A stretch of 10,627 bases of DNA from an uncultured Lachnospiraceae bacterium. GTDB lineage: Bacteria > Bacillota > Clostridia > Lachnospirales > Lachnospiraceae. The position numbers were made by a program, and so were the translations under genes. The stretch covers positions 1 through 10,627 of the forward strand of contig CASDUB010000224.1 of the NCBI GenBank assembly GCA_949283905.1, read 5' to 3'. The first letter of the stretch is position 1; every line of letters begins with the position of its first letter. Positions 1 to 7,451 of this stretch are shown piece by piece. The notes beneath the pieces were generated by a model. It made no database searches, had not been told where the DNA came from, and was given only the letters and a program-made list of their open reading frames with translations.

Positions 1-1740
1 AAAACAGGAGAACGTCTTATCGGCGAGCCTGCAAAACGTCAGGCAGTAACAAACGCTGAAAGAACTATTTCTTCAATCAAGAGAGAAATGGGTACAGATT
101 ACAAAGTAACTATTGATGATAAAAAATATACTCCGCAGGAAATCTCGGCTATGATTCTTCAGAAACTTAAAAGCGATGCTGAGAATTACCTTGGAGAAAA
201 GGTTACAGAAGCGGTTATCACAGTTCCTGCATATTTCAACGATGCTCAGCGTCAGGCAACAAAAGATGCAGGAAAGATCGCAGGTCTTGATGTAAAACGT
301 ATTATCAACGAGCCTACAGCTGCGGCTCTTGCATACGGCCTTGACAATGAGAACGAGCAGAAGATCATGGTTTACGACCTTGGCGGCGGTACATTCGATG
401 TATCTATCATTGAGATCGGCGACGGCGTTATCGAAGTTCTTGCTACAGCAGGAGATAACAGACTCGGCGGCGATGACTTCGATCAGAAGATCGTTGATTA
501 TATGGTTTCAGAGTTCAAGAAAACAGAAGGCGTTGACCTTTCAGGCGACAAGATGGCTATGCAGAGAATCAAAGAGGCTGCAGAGAAAGCTAAAAAAGAG
601 CTTTCAAGCGCTACAACAACTAACATCAACCTTCCGTTCATCACAGCAACTTCTGAAGGGCCGAAACATTTTGATATGAACCTTACAAAAGCAAAATTTG
701 ATGAGCTTACTCATGACCTCGTAGAAAGAACAGTAGGCCCTGTTACTAAAGCTCTTTCAGACGCCGGACTTAATGCTTCAGAACTCAGCAAAGTTCTTCT
801 TGTCGGAGGTTCAACACGTATTCCGGCAGTTCAGGATAAAGTTAAACAGCTTACAGGACATGAGCCAAGCAAGACTCTTAACCCTGATGAGTGCGTAGCT
901 CTCGGAGCTTCTGTACAGGGCGGAAAACTTGCCGGTGACTCAGGTGCAGGAGATATCCTTCTTCTTGATGTAACTCCGCTTACACTTTCAATCGAGACAA
1001 TGGGCGGCGTTGCTACACACCTTATTGAGAGAAATACTACTATTCCTACAAAGAAGAGCCAGATATTCTCTACAGCGGCAGATAACCAGACAGCTGTTGA
1101 TATCAACGTTGTTCAGGGTGAGCGTCAGTTCGCTAAAGATAACAAATCACTCGGACAGTTCCGTCTCGACGGTATCGCTCCTGCAAGACGTGGCGTTCCT
1201 CAGATCGAAGTAACATTTGATATCGATGCAAACGGTATCGTTAATGTATCGGCTAAAGATCTTGGAACAGGCGCAGAGCAGCATATCACTATCACGGCAG
1301 GATCTAACATGTCTGATGAAGATATCGAGAAAGCCGTTAAGGAAGCTGCTGAGTTTGAAGCTCAGGATAAGAAGAAAAAAGAAGCAATCGACGCGAGAAA
1401 CGACGCTGATTCAATGGTATTCCAGGTTGAGAAAGCTCTTGAAGAAGCTGGAGACAAGATCTCTGCCGATGAGAAATCAACAGTTGAAGCCGATCTCGCA
1501 GCTCTTAAGGCATCGCTTGAGAAAGCTCCGATCGACAGCATGACAGATGAACAGGTAGAAGAGATCAAAGCAGGAAAAGAGAAACTTCTTCAGAGTGCAA
1601 ATACACTCTTCACTAAGATGTACGAGTCGGTTCAGCAGCAGGCAGGCGGACAGGCAGGTCCACAGGCAGGTCCTAATCCGGGTGCATCAAACGGCGGCGC
1701 AGATGACGATGTAGTTGATGCTGATTACAAAGAGCTTTAA
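1..1740 (+). CDS. dnaK: Hsp70 chaperone DnaK (5' end cut off by window)
   Basis: This is the ATP-driven cytoplasmic Hsp70 chaperone, which binds exposed hydrophobic segments with DnaJ and GrpE as helpers. The frame is open from base 1, and the residues before the first ATG (base 88), such as [11 protein letters not shown], are already DnaK sequence, so the true start lies about 42 codons upstream and the N-terminal phosphate loop (DLGTTNS type) is missing. Visible ATPase motifs are ITVPAYFND, the second phosphate loop [11 protein letters not shown] (near base 375-407) and [10 protein letters not shown] (near 810-840). The interdomain linker and start of the substrate-binding domain (LLLDVTPL) fall near 957-981. 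A helical lid follows, then a Gly/Gln/Pro-rich tail and [12 protein letters not shown]. With the missing part the protein would be about 620 residues, normal for the family. Codon use is strongly biased, with almost no ATA, as expected for high expression. HrcA, GrpE and any CIRCE operator would lie upstream, unseen. Confidence 0.98.
   Translation, partial: KTGERLIGEPAKRQAVTNAERTISSIKREMGTDYKVTIDDKKYTPQEISAMILQKLKSDAENYLGEKVTEAVITVPAYFNDAQRQATKDAGKIAGLDVKRIINEPTAAALAYGLDNENEQKIMVYDLGGGTFDVSIIEIGDGVIEVLATAGDNRLGGDDFDQKIVDYMVSEFKKTEGVDLSGDKMAMQRIKEAAEKAKKELSSATTTNINLPFITATSEGPKHFDMNLTKAKFDELTHDLVERTVGPVTKALSDAGLNASELSKVLLVGGSTRIPAVQDKVKQLTGHEPSKTLNPDECVALGASVQGGKLAGDSGAGDILLLDVTPLTLSIETMGGVATHLIERNTTIPTKKSQIFSTAADNQTAVDINVVQGERQFAKDNKSLGQFRLDGIAPARRGVPQIEVTFDIDANGIVNVSAKDLGTGAEQHITITAGSNMSDEDIEKAVKEAAEFEAQDKKKKEAIDARNDADSMVFQVEKALEEAGDKISADEKSTVEADLAALKASLEKAPIDSMTDEQVEEIKAGKEKLLQSANTLFTKMYESVQQQAGGQAGPQAGPNPGASNGGADDDVVDADYKEL
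1639..1674 (+). repeat. Three 12-base tandem units inside the dnaK tail
   Basis: Three consecutive 12-base units share the core CAGGCAGG: 1639-1650, 1651-1662 and 1663-1674. The second and third differ only in the last base. They stay in frame and encode [12 protein letters not shown] in the disordered C-terminal tail of DnaK. Such units can gain or lose copies by slippage without breaking the reading frame. Confidence 0.85.
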
Positions 1741-1773
1741 TGAATGCAGTTTAAGAAAGACTGAAATAAAGCA

Positions 1774-1804
1774 TGAGGGACTGACGTTTTGCGCCAGTCC
1801 CTTA
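1774..1804 (+). other. Stem-loop between dnaK and dnaJ
   Basis: An eight-base perfect arm AGGGACTG (1776-1783) pairs with CAGTCCCT (1795-1802). It is extended outward by a G-T and a T-A pair and inward, past one mismatch, by a CG/CG pair around a TTTTG loop. No run of T follows directly (the next bases are AAGACGG, then TTTT), so it is a poor intrinsic terminator. It could be a partial terminator, an RNA processing site or a 3' stabiliser of the dnaK message, lowering expression of the genes after it. The structure is visible; the role is inference. Confidence 0.6.
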
Positions 1805-1843
1805 AGACGGTTTTAAATATTTGATTTTGGAAGGAAAAAAGCG

Positions 1844-3001
1844 ATGGCAGAAGAAAAAAGAGACTATTATGAGGTGCTGGGAGTTGACAGAAGCGCTGAT
1901 GATGCCACATTAAAAAAAGCTTATCGTAAATTAGCAAAGAAATATCATCCTGATACAAATCCGGGAGACAAAGAAGCCGAAGCAAAGTTTAAAGAGGCTT
2001 CAGAGGCATATGCGGTTCTCAGCGATCCGGAAAAAAGAAAAATGTATGATCAGTTCGGCCATGCTGCATTTCAGAACGGCGGAGGCGGCGGTGAAGGCGG
2101 CTTCGGCGGATTTGGCGGATTCGATTTCGGAAGTTTTGATTTCGGAGATATATTCGGTGACCTTTTCGGAAGGGGAACACGTTCAAGAGGACGTGCTTCA
2201 AACGCTCCTTCAAAAGGCGCTAATCTTCGTGCACGCGTCCATATCTCATTTGATGACGCCGTAAACGGAACAAAGAAAGAACTTGAACTCAATCTTAAAG
2301 ATACGTGTCATACGTGTAACGGAAGCGGCGCTAAGCCGGGAACCTCGCCTGAAAAATGTCCGAAATGTAACGGTACAGGACAGGTTACGACTGTTCAGCA
2401 GTCTATCTTCGGCACAATGAGACAGGTTACAACATGTCCTCAGTGCGGAGGCACAGGCAAGTATGTCAAAGACAAATGTACCGACTGTCAGGGAACAGGA
2501 TATGTTTCCAAGAGAACAAAGATTCAGGTTGATATTCCTGCAGGAATCGATAACGGCCAGAGCATACGTGTAAGCGGAAAAGGCGAGCCGGGAATCAACG
2601 GCGGACCGCGCGGCGATCTTCTTGTTGAAGTTATGGTTGAACCGAGTTCGCTCTTTGAAAGAGACGGAATGGATCTTTACAGTTTAAAGAAGATCTCCTT
2701 TGCAGACGCGGCTTTAGGCGGCGATGTCGAGATCCCTACTCCTTACGGAAACGTTCTTTATACGGTAAAGCCGGGCACTCAGACAAATACAAAGATAAGA
2801 CTCAGAGGCAAAGGTATGCCTTCAGTAAGATATGCAAACAGCAAAGGCGACCTTTATGTAACGCTTATCGTGGATGTGCCGACAAAACTTTCGAACGAAG
2901 CAAAAGAAGCGCTTAAAGAATTTGATGACATCATGAAGGGAAAAGCTCCGAAGGAACATAAAGAAACAAAAAAGAAAAAAGGTTTTTTTAACAAAGACTG
3001 A
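1844..3001 (+). CDS. dnaJ: Chaperone DnaJ (Hsp40, type A)
   Basis: This is the co-chaperone that delivers unfolded clients to DnaK and stimulates its ATPase. All parts of a full-length type A Hsp40 are present in 385 residues. The J domain covers residues 1-72 with the catalytic HPD at 35-37. A Gly/Phe-rich linker runs about 79-111. Four zinc-binding CxxCxGxG repeats follow: CHTCNGSG (155), CPKCNGTG (172), CPQCGGTG (198) and CTDCQGTG (212). The two C-terminal client-binding domains come next, then a Lys-rich end. The start has GGAAGGA at 1829-1835, eight bases before the ATG. The gene follows dnaK by 103 bases that contain a hairpin, and is followed by prmA after only 14 bases. The order dnaK-dnaJ-prmA-rsmE matches the Bacillus subtilis dnaK operon, so co-transcription is likely. 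Confidence 0.98.
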   Translation: MAEEKRDYYEVLGVDRSADDATLKKAYRKLAKKYHPDTNPGDKEAEAKFKEASEAYAVLSDPEKRKMYDQFGHAAFQNGGGGGEGGFGGFGGFDFGSFDFGDIFGDLFGRGTRSRGRASNAPSKGANLRARVHISFDDAVNGTKKELELNLKDTCHTCNGSGAKPGTSPEKCPKCNGTGQVTTVQQSIFGTMRQVTTCPQCGGTGKYVKDKCTDCQGTGYVSKRTKIQVDIPAGIDNGQSIRVSGKGEPGINGGPRGDLLVEVMVEPSSLFERDGMDLYSLKKISFADAALGGDVEIPTPYGNVLYTVKPGTQTNTKIRLRGKGMPSVRYANSKGDLYVTLIVDVPTKLSNEAKEALKEFDDIMKGKAPKEHKETKKKKGFFNKD

Positions 3002-3015
3002 TAAGGAGCCTGATA

Positions 3016-3966
3016 ATGAAGTGGAATAAATATACCTTAAAGACAACGGCAGATGCGGAGGATATCATTGTCGCAACGCTGGCCGAGATAGGAATACAGG
3101 GCGTTGAGATAGAAGATAAAAGACCTTTGACAGAGGATGAAATGAGTCAGATGTTTGTTGATATAGCGCCGAAATTCGGCGAAGATGACAATATCGCGTA
3201 TCTTCATTTTTATCTCGAGCCTGAAGAAGATAATGAAGCTATTATTGCGGCGGCAAAAGCAGAGCTTGAAGAACTGAGACAGTTTATGGATATCGGAGAG
3301 TGCAACATTACGAAATCTCAGACGGAAGACAAAGACTGGATCAATAACTGGAAAGAGTACTTTCATCATTTTTATGTTGATGATATCCTTATTGTTCCTT
3401 CATGGGAAGAAGTGCCAGCAGGCGATGAAGATAAACTGATACTTCATATCGACCCCGGAACAGCATTCGGAACAGGAATGCACGAGACAACGCAGCTTTG
3501 TATAAGACAGCTGAAAAAACATGTTTTTGACGGATGCAGTATTCTTGACGTAGGAACCGGAAGCGGAATACTAAGTATTGTCGGTATCAAGCTCGGAGCC
3601 GGAAGCGCTCTCGGTACCGATCTTGATCCGTGCTGTATCAACGCCGTAAAAGAAAATAAAGAAGTAAACGATGTTCCCGAAGATTCTTTTAAGCTGATAC
3701 TCGGAAACATAATTGATGATAAAGATGTACAGGATAAAGCCGGATATGATAAATACGATATAGTGACGGCAAATATCTTAGCCGATGTACTCGTTCCGCT
3801 GGCGCCTCAGATAATAAAACATTTAAAGAAAGGCGGAATAATAATTACATCAGGCATACTCGATGTAAAAGAACAGGAAGTGACGGATGCGCTTAAAAAC
3901 GCCGGTTTTACGATAGAAGAAGTGACCCGTCAGGGAGAATGGGTTTCGGTTACAGCCCGTAAATAA
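3016..3966 (+). CDS. prmA: Ribosomal protein L11 methyltransferase PrmA
   Basis: PrmA is a cytoplasmic enzyme that uses S-adenosylmethionine to methylate amino groups of ribosomal protein L11. The 316-residue length is normal for the Gram-positive form. An N-terminal recognition domain covers roughly residues 1-100, with the conserved segment around DWINNWKEYFHHF near 107-119. The Rossmann-fold methyltransferase domain follows. Family signatures are DPGTAFGTGMHETT (146-159), SAM-binding motif I ILDVGTGSG (176-184), an acidic ribose-binding TDLDP (201-205) and the NILADVL motif (253-259). AAGGAG at 3003-3008 sits eight bases before the ATG. The gene lies 14 bases after dnaJ and 14 before rsmE, as in B. 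subtilis (where it is yqeT), so it is very probably in the dnaK operon. Nothing odd is visible. Confidence 0.97.
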   Translation: MKWNKYTLKTTADAEDIIVATLAEIGIQGVEIEDKRPLTEDEMSQMFVDIAPKFGEDDNIAYLHFYLEPEEDNEAIIAAAKAELEELRQFMDIGECNITKSQTEDKDWINNWKEYFHHFYVDDILIVPSWEEVPAGDEDKLILHIDPGTAFGTGMHETTQLCIRQLKKHVFDGCSILDVGTGSGILSIVGIKLGAGSALGTDLDPCCINAVKENKEVNDVPEDSFKLILGNIIDDKDVQDKAGYDKYDIVTANILADVLVPLAPQIIKHLKKGGIIITSGILDVKEQEVTDALKNAGFTIEEVTRQGEWVSVTARK

Positions 3967-3980
3967 ACAGGAGACAGATA

Positions 3981-4727
3981 ATGTACAGGTTCTTTGTAGA
4001 TAAATCTCAGATAAAAGACGGCGCCGCGATCATCACAGGACAGGATGCCCATCATCTGAAAAATGTGCTTCGCATAAAAAAAGGTGAAGAGGTTTATTTA
4101 AGCTGCGGCGATGAATGGGAGTATACGTGTACTGTTGACGGTTTCTCTGACAACGGAGTAAAGCTCATAATTACTGATATTCAAAAGCCCGGTCAGGAAC
4201 TTCCGTGCAGGATTACGCTTTTCCAGTGCCTGCCTAAAAAAGAAAAAATGGAGCTGATTATTCAAAAATCGGTTGAACTTGGAGTTTTCGAAATAGTGCC
4301 GGTTGAATCATCAAGGTGCATTGTTAAGATGAATGACGCGAAAAAAGCCGCTTCTAAAGTAGCAAGATGGAATTCCATATCTCAAGCCGCGGCAAAGCAG
4401 TCAAAAAGACTGATTGAGCCAAAGGTGCATGAACCTGTGAGCTTTAAAGAGGCTGTCAATATGGCTGCGGCAAAGGATATATGTTTTATTCCCTATGAAC
4501 GGGCCGAGGGAATGAGAAAAACAAGAGAACTCTTTGAAAGCATCAAACCGGGACAGTCAATAGGGATTATCATCGGACCTGAAGGCGGTTTCGAGGAAAA
4601 GGAAGTTGATTTTGCGCTTGAAAACGGAATCGCGCCTATAACTCTCGGAAAACGTATTTTAAGAACCGAAACAGCAGGCCCGGCGGTACTTTCGATGCTG
4701 ATGTATCTTCTTGAACAGGATGGATAA
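3981..4727 (+). CDS. rsmE: 16S rRNA m3U1498 methyltransferase RsmE
   Basis: RsmE methylates N3 of U1498 in 16S rRNA, near the decoding centre of the small subunit, using S-adenosylmethionine. The 248 residues fit the family. A small N-terminal RNA-binding domain carries DAHHLKNVLRIKKGEE (22-37). The SPOUT (trefoil-knot) catalytic domain has KKEKMELIIQKSVELG (86-101), the cofactor loop GPEGGFEEKE (199-208) and LGKRILRTETA (222-232), all family hallmarks. AGGAG at 3969-3973 lies seven bases before the ATG. The gene corresponds to yqeU in B. subtilis, where the next gene is the mtaB homologue; here a cysteine desulfurase begins four bases after the stop codon, which suggests translational coupling. 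Confidence 0.97.
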   Translation: MYRFFVDKSQIKDGAAIITGQDAHHLKNVLRIKKGEEVYLSCGDEWEYTCTVDGFSDNGVKLIITDIQKPGQELPCRITLFQCLPKKEKMELIIQKSVELGVFEIVPVESSRCIVKMNDAKKAASKVARWNSISQAAAKQSKRLIEPKVHEPVSFKEAVNMAAAKDICFIPYERAEGMRKTRELFESIKPGQSIGIIIGPEGGFEEKEVDFALENGIAPITLGKRILRTETAGPAVLSMLMYLLEQDG

Positions 4728-4731
4728 TAAT

Positions 4732-5886
4732 ATGGAAATATATCTCGATCATGCCGCTACGACATGGGTTTATCCCGAGGTCGCGGAAACTGTAAAAAAT
4801 ATAATGTGTACTGATTTCGGCAACCCGTCGTCCATGCATCAAAAGGGAGTAGAGGCTGAAAGATTATTAAAAGAAAGCACAAAAAAAATCGCCGGAATAT
4901 TGAAATGTCAGGAAAAAGAAATCTTTTTTACATCGGGAGGAACCGAATCTAACAACTGGGCTCTTATAGGAGCGGCACAGGCGGCTAAAAGAAGAGGAAA
5001 CAGGATAATCACCTCAAAAATAGAGCATGCGTCAGTTTCGGCTCCCCTTGAATTTTTGAAAAATGAAGGTTTCGAGATAATTAAAATAGGCGTCGATAAA
5101 AACGGCTTATTAAATCTTGAAGAATTAAAGGAAGCGGTTAACGAAGATACAATTCTTGTTTCAGTCATGATGGTAAATAACGAGATAGGATCTGTTCAGA
5201 ATATAAAAGAGATCAGCAGTATCATAAAACAAATCAATCCCGAAGTCATATTTCACGTTGACGCCATACAGGGATTCGGCAAATATAAGATCAATCCTAA
5301 ACAAATGGGAATAGATCTGATGTCGGTATCGGGTCACAAAATACATGCCCCGAAAGGCACGGGATTTTTGTATATATCCGGTAAAGTAAGGATTCTTCCA
5401 TATATATATGGCGGAGGACAGCAGAACGGCATGCGTTCGGGAACTGACAATGTGCCGGGAATAGTTGCACTTGCGCAGGCGGCGGAAATAATGTATGATA
5501 ATCTTTCCGAGAATGTCAGCCATATGAGAAATCTGAAAGAAAGACTTATAAAAGGACTTGACTCGATTGACGGCGTTGTTATAAACGGTGCGTCAGACGG
5601 ATCCGGAGCGCCCCATATAGTAAATGCATCTTTTACCGGCATCAGAAGCGAAGTGATGCTTCATACCCTTGAAGACAAAAAGATATATGTTTCGGCCGGC
5701 AGCGCATGTTCAAGCCATAAAAGAGCGGCAAGCCCTACTCTTACGGCGATAGGGTGCGACAAAGGCATGACGGAATCGGCGATCAGATTCAGCTTTTGTG
5801 AAAAAACAACAGAAGATGAGATCGACAGGACAATAGAAGTTCTTAAAGAAGTTGTTCCTGTACTTAGAAGATATACAAGACATTAA
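4732..5886 (+). CDS. Cysteine desulfurase (NifS/IscS family), probable ThiI partner
   Basis: This pyridoxal-phosphate enzyme takes sulfur from L-cysteine, leaving alanine and a persulfide on its own cysteine. From the start used here it has 384 residues and begins MEIYLDHAATT, as family members do. Key residues are His99 (in IEHAS), Asp177 and Gln180 (in HVDAIQ), the cofactor lysine Lys203 (SGHK) and the catalytic Cys326 in SAGSACSSH. An ATG at 4720 and a TTG at 4711 are also in frame, but they overlap rsmE and give extra residues the family lacks; AGGA at 4717-4720 suits the ATG at 4732. thiI follows after 17 bases and no IscU or SufU scaffold gene is nearby. By analogy with the dedicated NifZ-ThiI pair of B. 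subtilis, its likely job is feeding sulfur to ThiI rather than general iron-sulfur assembly. ATA codons are frequent, unlike in dnaK. Confidence 0.95.
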   Translation: MEIYLDHAATTWVYPEVAETVKNIMCTDFGNPSSMHQKGVEAERLLKESTKKIAGILKCQEKEIFFTSGGTESNNWALIGAAQAAKRRGNRIITSKIEHASVSAPLEFLKNEGFEIIKIGVDKNGLLNLEELKEAVNEDTILVSVMMVNNEIGSVQNIKEISSIIKQINPEVIFHVDAIQGFGKYKINPKQMGIDLMSVSGHKIHAPKGTGFLYISGKVRILPYIYGGGQQNGMRSGTDNVPGIVALAQAAEIMYDNLSENVSHMRNLKERLIKGLDSIDGVVINGASDGSGAPHIVNASFTGIRSEVMLHTLEDKKIYVSAGSACSSHKRAASPTLTAIGCDKGMTESAIRFSFCEKTTEDEIDRTIEVLKEVVPVLRRYTRH

Positions 5887-5903
5887 TACAAAGGCGGTTA
5901 ATT

Positions 5904-7085
5904 ATGTTTCATGCTTTTTTGATCAAATATGCCGAAATAGGCATTAAAGGAAAAAACAGATATCTTTTTGAAGATGCCCTTGTACGAGAGATCGAACGCG
6001 CGCTGAAAAAAGTAGACGGAAATTTTAAAGTAACAAAAGAAATGGGACGTATCTACGTTAATGTTGAGGGCGAATACGATTATGACGATACAATAGAGGC
6101 TCTTCAGCGTGTATTCGGAATTTCGGGAATATGTCCTGTTGTGATCGTTCAGGATACGGGATTCGAGGATCTGAAAAAAGAAGTTGTAGATTATGTCGGA
6201 AAGGTTTACCCGGGATCGACACAGACTTTTAAAATGTGTTCGAGAAGAGCGAGAAAGAATTATCCGCTCGATTCAATGGAATTAAATGCCGAACTCGGCG
6301 CCGCTATTTTGGAGACTTATCCCGAAATGTCGGTAGACGTGCATGATCCGGAAATTTCGATCACGGTAGAAGTAAGACAAAGAATATATATCTATTCAAA
6401 GATTATTCCGGGCCCCGGCGGAATGCCTGTCGGTACATCAGGAAAAGCAATGCTTTTGCTGTCAGGAGGAATTGATTCTCCTGTAGCTGGTTACATGATA
6501 TCAAAACGAGGCGTTGTTATCGAAGCGGTATATTTCCACGCTCCTCCTTACACATCAGAAAGAGCAAAGGACAAAGTTGTAGATCTTGCAAAAAAAGTTG
6601 CAAGATACAGCGGACCTATAAGACTCAGGATCGTTAACTTTACCGAGATACAGCTTGCGATTTACGATAATTGTCCTCATGATGAGCTTACTATTATCAT
6701 GCGCAGATATATGATGAAGATCGCGGAAAGATTTGCGGAAGAATCAGGATGCCACGGTCTTATTACCGGCGAGAGCATCGGTCAGGTTGCAAGTCAGACA
6801 ATGCAGTCCCTTGCCTGCACAAACGAAGTATGCAGTCTTCCTGTTTTCAGACCGCTGATCGCGTTTGACAAACAGGACATTATAGATATTGCTAATAAGA
6901 TAGACACATATGAGACATCGGTGCTTCCGTATGAGGACTGCTGCACTATTTTTGTGGCAAAACATCCTGTTACAAAGCCGAGTCTTAAGAAAATCAAAAA
7001 TTCTGAGAAGAGACTTACGGGAATAATAGAAGAGATGCTCGACAGAGCAGTAGAAACCGCGGAAATTATCGAAGTTGATGAATAA
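5904..7085 (+). CDS. thiI: tRNA 4-thiouridine synthase ThiI (no rhodanese domain)
   Basis: ThiI activates uridine 8 of tRNA with ATP and replaces its oxygen with sulfur, giving 4-thiouridine, a near-UV sensor. The 393 residues comprise an N-terminal ferredoxin-like part (FLIKYAEIGIKGKNR at 5-19), a THUMP RNA-binding domain (about 60-165) and the adenylating PP-loop domain with LLLSGGIDSP at 184-193. GLITGESIGQVASQT (285-299) and PYEDCCTIF (342-350, with adjacent cysteines) are also family signatures. Proteobacterial ThiI has a further C-terminal rhodanese domain, absent here, where the protein ends normally about 45 residues after PYEDCC. Sulfur must therefore come directly from a desulfurase, and one is encoded 17 bases upstream. 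The rhodanese part is what serves thiazole synthesis in enteric bacteria, so a thiamine role here is doubtful. AAGGCGG at 5891-5897 is the ribosome site. A terminator follows the stop. Confidence 0.97.
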   Translation: MFHAFLIKYAEIGIKGKNRYLFEDALVREIERALKKVDGNFKVTKEMGRIYVNVEGEYDYDDTIEALQRVFGISGICPVVIVQDTGFEDLKKEVVDYVGKVYPGSTQTFKMCSRRARKNYPLDSMELNAELGAAILETYPEMSVDVHDPEISITVEVRQRIYIYSKIIPGPGGMPVGTSGKAMLLLSGGIDSPVAGYMISKRGVVIEAVYFHAPPYTSERAKDKVVDLAKKVARYSGPIRLRIVNFTEIQLAIYDNCPHDELTIIMRRYMMKIAERFAEESGCHGLITGESIGQVASQTMQSLACTNEVCSLPVFRPLIAFDKQDIIDIANKIDTYETSVLPYEDCCTIFVAKHPVTKPSLKKIKNSEKRLTGIIEEMLDRAVETAEIIEVDE

Positions 7086-7088
7086 AAC

Positions 7089-7119
7089 AAGGCGGGTTAT
7101 AGCCCCGCCTTAAATTTTT
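7089..7119 (+). terminator. Bidirectional intrinsic terminator after thiI and the HPr-like gene
   Basis: An eight-base perfect GC-rich stem, AAGGCGGG (7089-7096) with CCCGCCTT (7104-7111), encloses a seven-base loop. On the plus strand it is followed by AAATTTTT, and on the minus strand by GTTTTATT, so it can stop transcription arriving from thiI and from the opposing HPr-like gene. It lies four bases after the thiI stop and 12 bases beyond the end of the minus-strand gene. Confidence 0.9.
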
Positions 7120-7131
7120 ATGATTTAATCA

Positions 7132-7368
7132 TTACTCCTCAATATACGGAGTGAGAACTTTGCAAATCATATCAAGATCTTTTCCGTCTGCATGGATATT
7201 AAGATCGATCGGATTTGAAAGATCAAGACTGAAAATACCCATGATGGATTTTGCATCGATAACGTATCTTCCTGATACTAAATCAAAATCACAATCAAAT
7301 TTGGTAATCATATTTACGAAAGATTTAACTTTATCGATAGAATTCAGACGGATCTTAAGTGTTTTCAT
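7132..7368 (-). CDS. HPr-like protein lacking the active-site histidine
   Basis: This 78-residue protein resembles HPr, the phosphocarrier of the sugar phosphotransferase system. The best match is the regulatory-serine region: DAKSIMGIFSLDL (38-50) parallels the KSIMG of true HPr, with Ser41 in the place of Ser46, and the 25 residues up to KSIMG line up without gaps (including KFD for KYD). The region that should hold the catalytic loop (G-I/L-HARPA around His15) is replaced by LNSIDKVKS and is about three residues shorter. The only histidine is His59, far from that site. It therefore cannot carry phosphate as HPr does, but could be a target of HPr kinase or a binding partner. The start is sound: on the minus strand AAAGGAGG (plus 7384-7377) precedes the ATG by eight bases. 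It stands alone, opposite to its neighbours. The fold assignment is confident; the function is unknown. Confidence 0.85.
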   Translation of the reverse strand: MKTLKIRLNSIDKVKSFVNMITKFDCDFDLVSGRYVIDAKSIMGIFSLDLSNPIDLNIHADGKDLDMICKVLTPYIEE

Positions 7369-7388
7369 AATTGTTGCCTCCTTTTGTG

Positions 7389-7418
7389 TTATTATTTAAA
7401 TTTAACACTATATATAAT
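7389..7418 (+). promoter_or_regulatory. Predicted promoter of mtaB
   Basis: A perfect -10 hexamer TATAAT (7413-7418) stands 18 bases after a weak -35, TTATTA (7389-7394), which has three of six matches. Start of transcription would be about 7425, giving a leader of roughly 27 bases. The terminator after thiI and the reversed HPr-like gene mean mtaB needs a promoter here. This -10 overlaps, almost base for base, the -10 of the opposing promoter. Confidence 0.45.
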
Positions 7419-7444
7419 ATTACCTAAAAAAGCGCGAAAGTCAA
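7414..7444 (-). promoter_or_regulatory. Predicted promoter of the HPr-like gene
   Basis: Read on the minus strand there is TTGACT (plus 7444-7439), five of six matches to the -35 consensus. TATTAT (plus 7419-7414), five of six to the -10, follows after a 19-base gap. An alternative -10, TAATAT (plus 7422-7417), gives a 16-base gap but a poorer match. Transcription would begin about 7407, just ahead of the ribosome site. Confidence 0.55.
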
Positions 7445-7451
7445 GGGAAAG

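Noticed and set aside
88..90. ATG at 88 as the start of dnaK
   Set aside because: The frame is open from base 1 and the 29 codons before it already match DnaK, so the gene is cut by the window edge rather than starting here.
4711..4731. Upstream TTG (4711) and ATG (4720) as starts of the cysteine desulfurase
   Set aside because: Both lie inside rsmE and would add residues not seen in the family, while ATG 4732 gives the usual MxIYLDHAATT beginning with AGGA at a workable distance.
5161..5642. Open frames on the minus strand inside the desulfurase gene, and similar ones at 831-1106, 3037-3369, 7539-7847 and 9984-10289
   Set aside because: Each lies wholly or largely within a well-recognised gene on the plus strand, has no recognisable domain, and is explained by the sequence of the real gene.
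7120..7132. Short palindrome ATGATT-T-AATCAT at the end of the HPr-like gene
   Set aside because: It is AT-rich with a one-base centre that cannot form a hairpin loop, and it overlaps the stop codon; no regulator is suggested by the context.
7151..7399. Plus-strand open frame over the HPr-like gene
   Set aside because: The minus-strand frame has a strong AAAGGAGG site, a promoter and clear HPr similarity; the plus frame has none of these.
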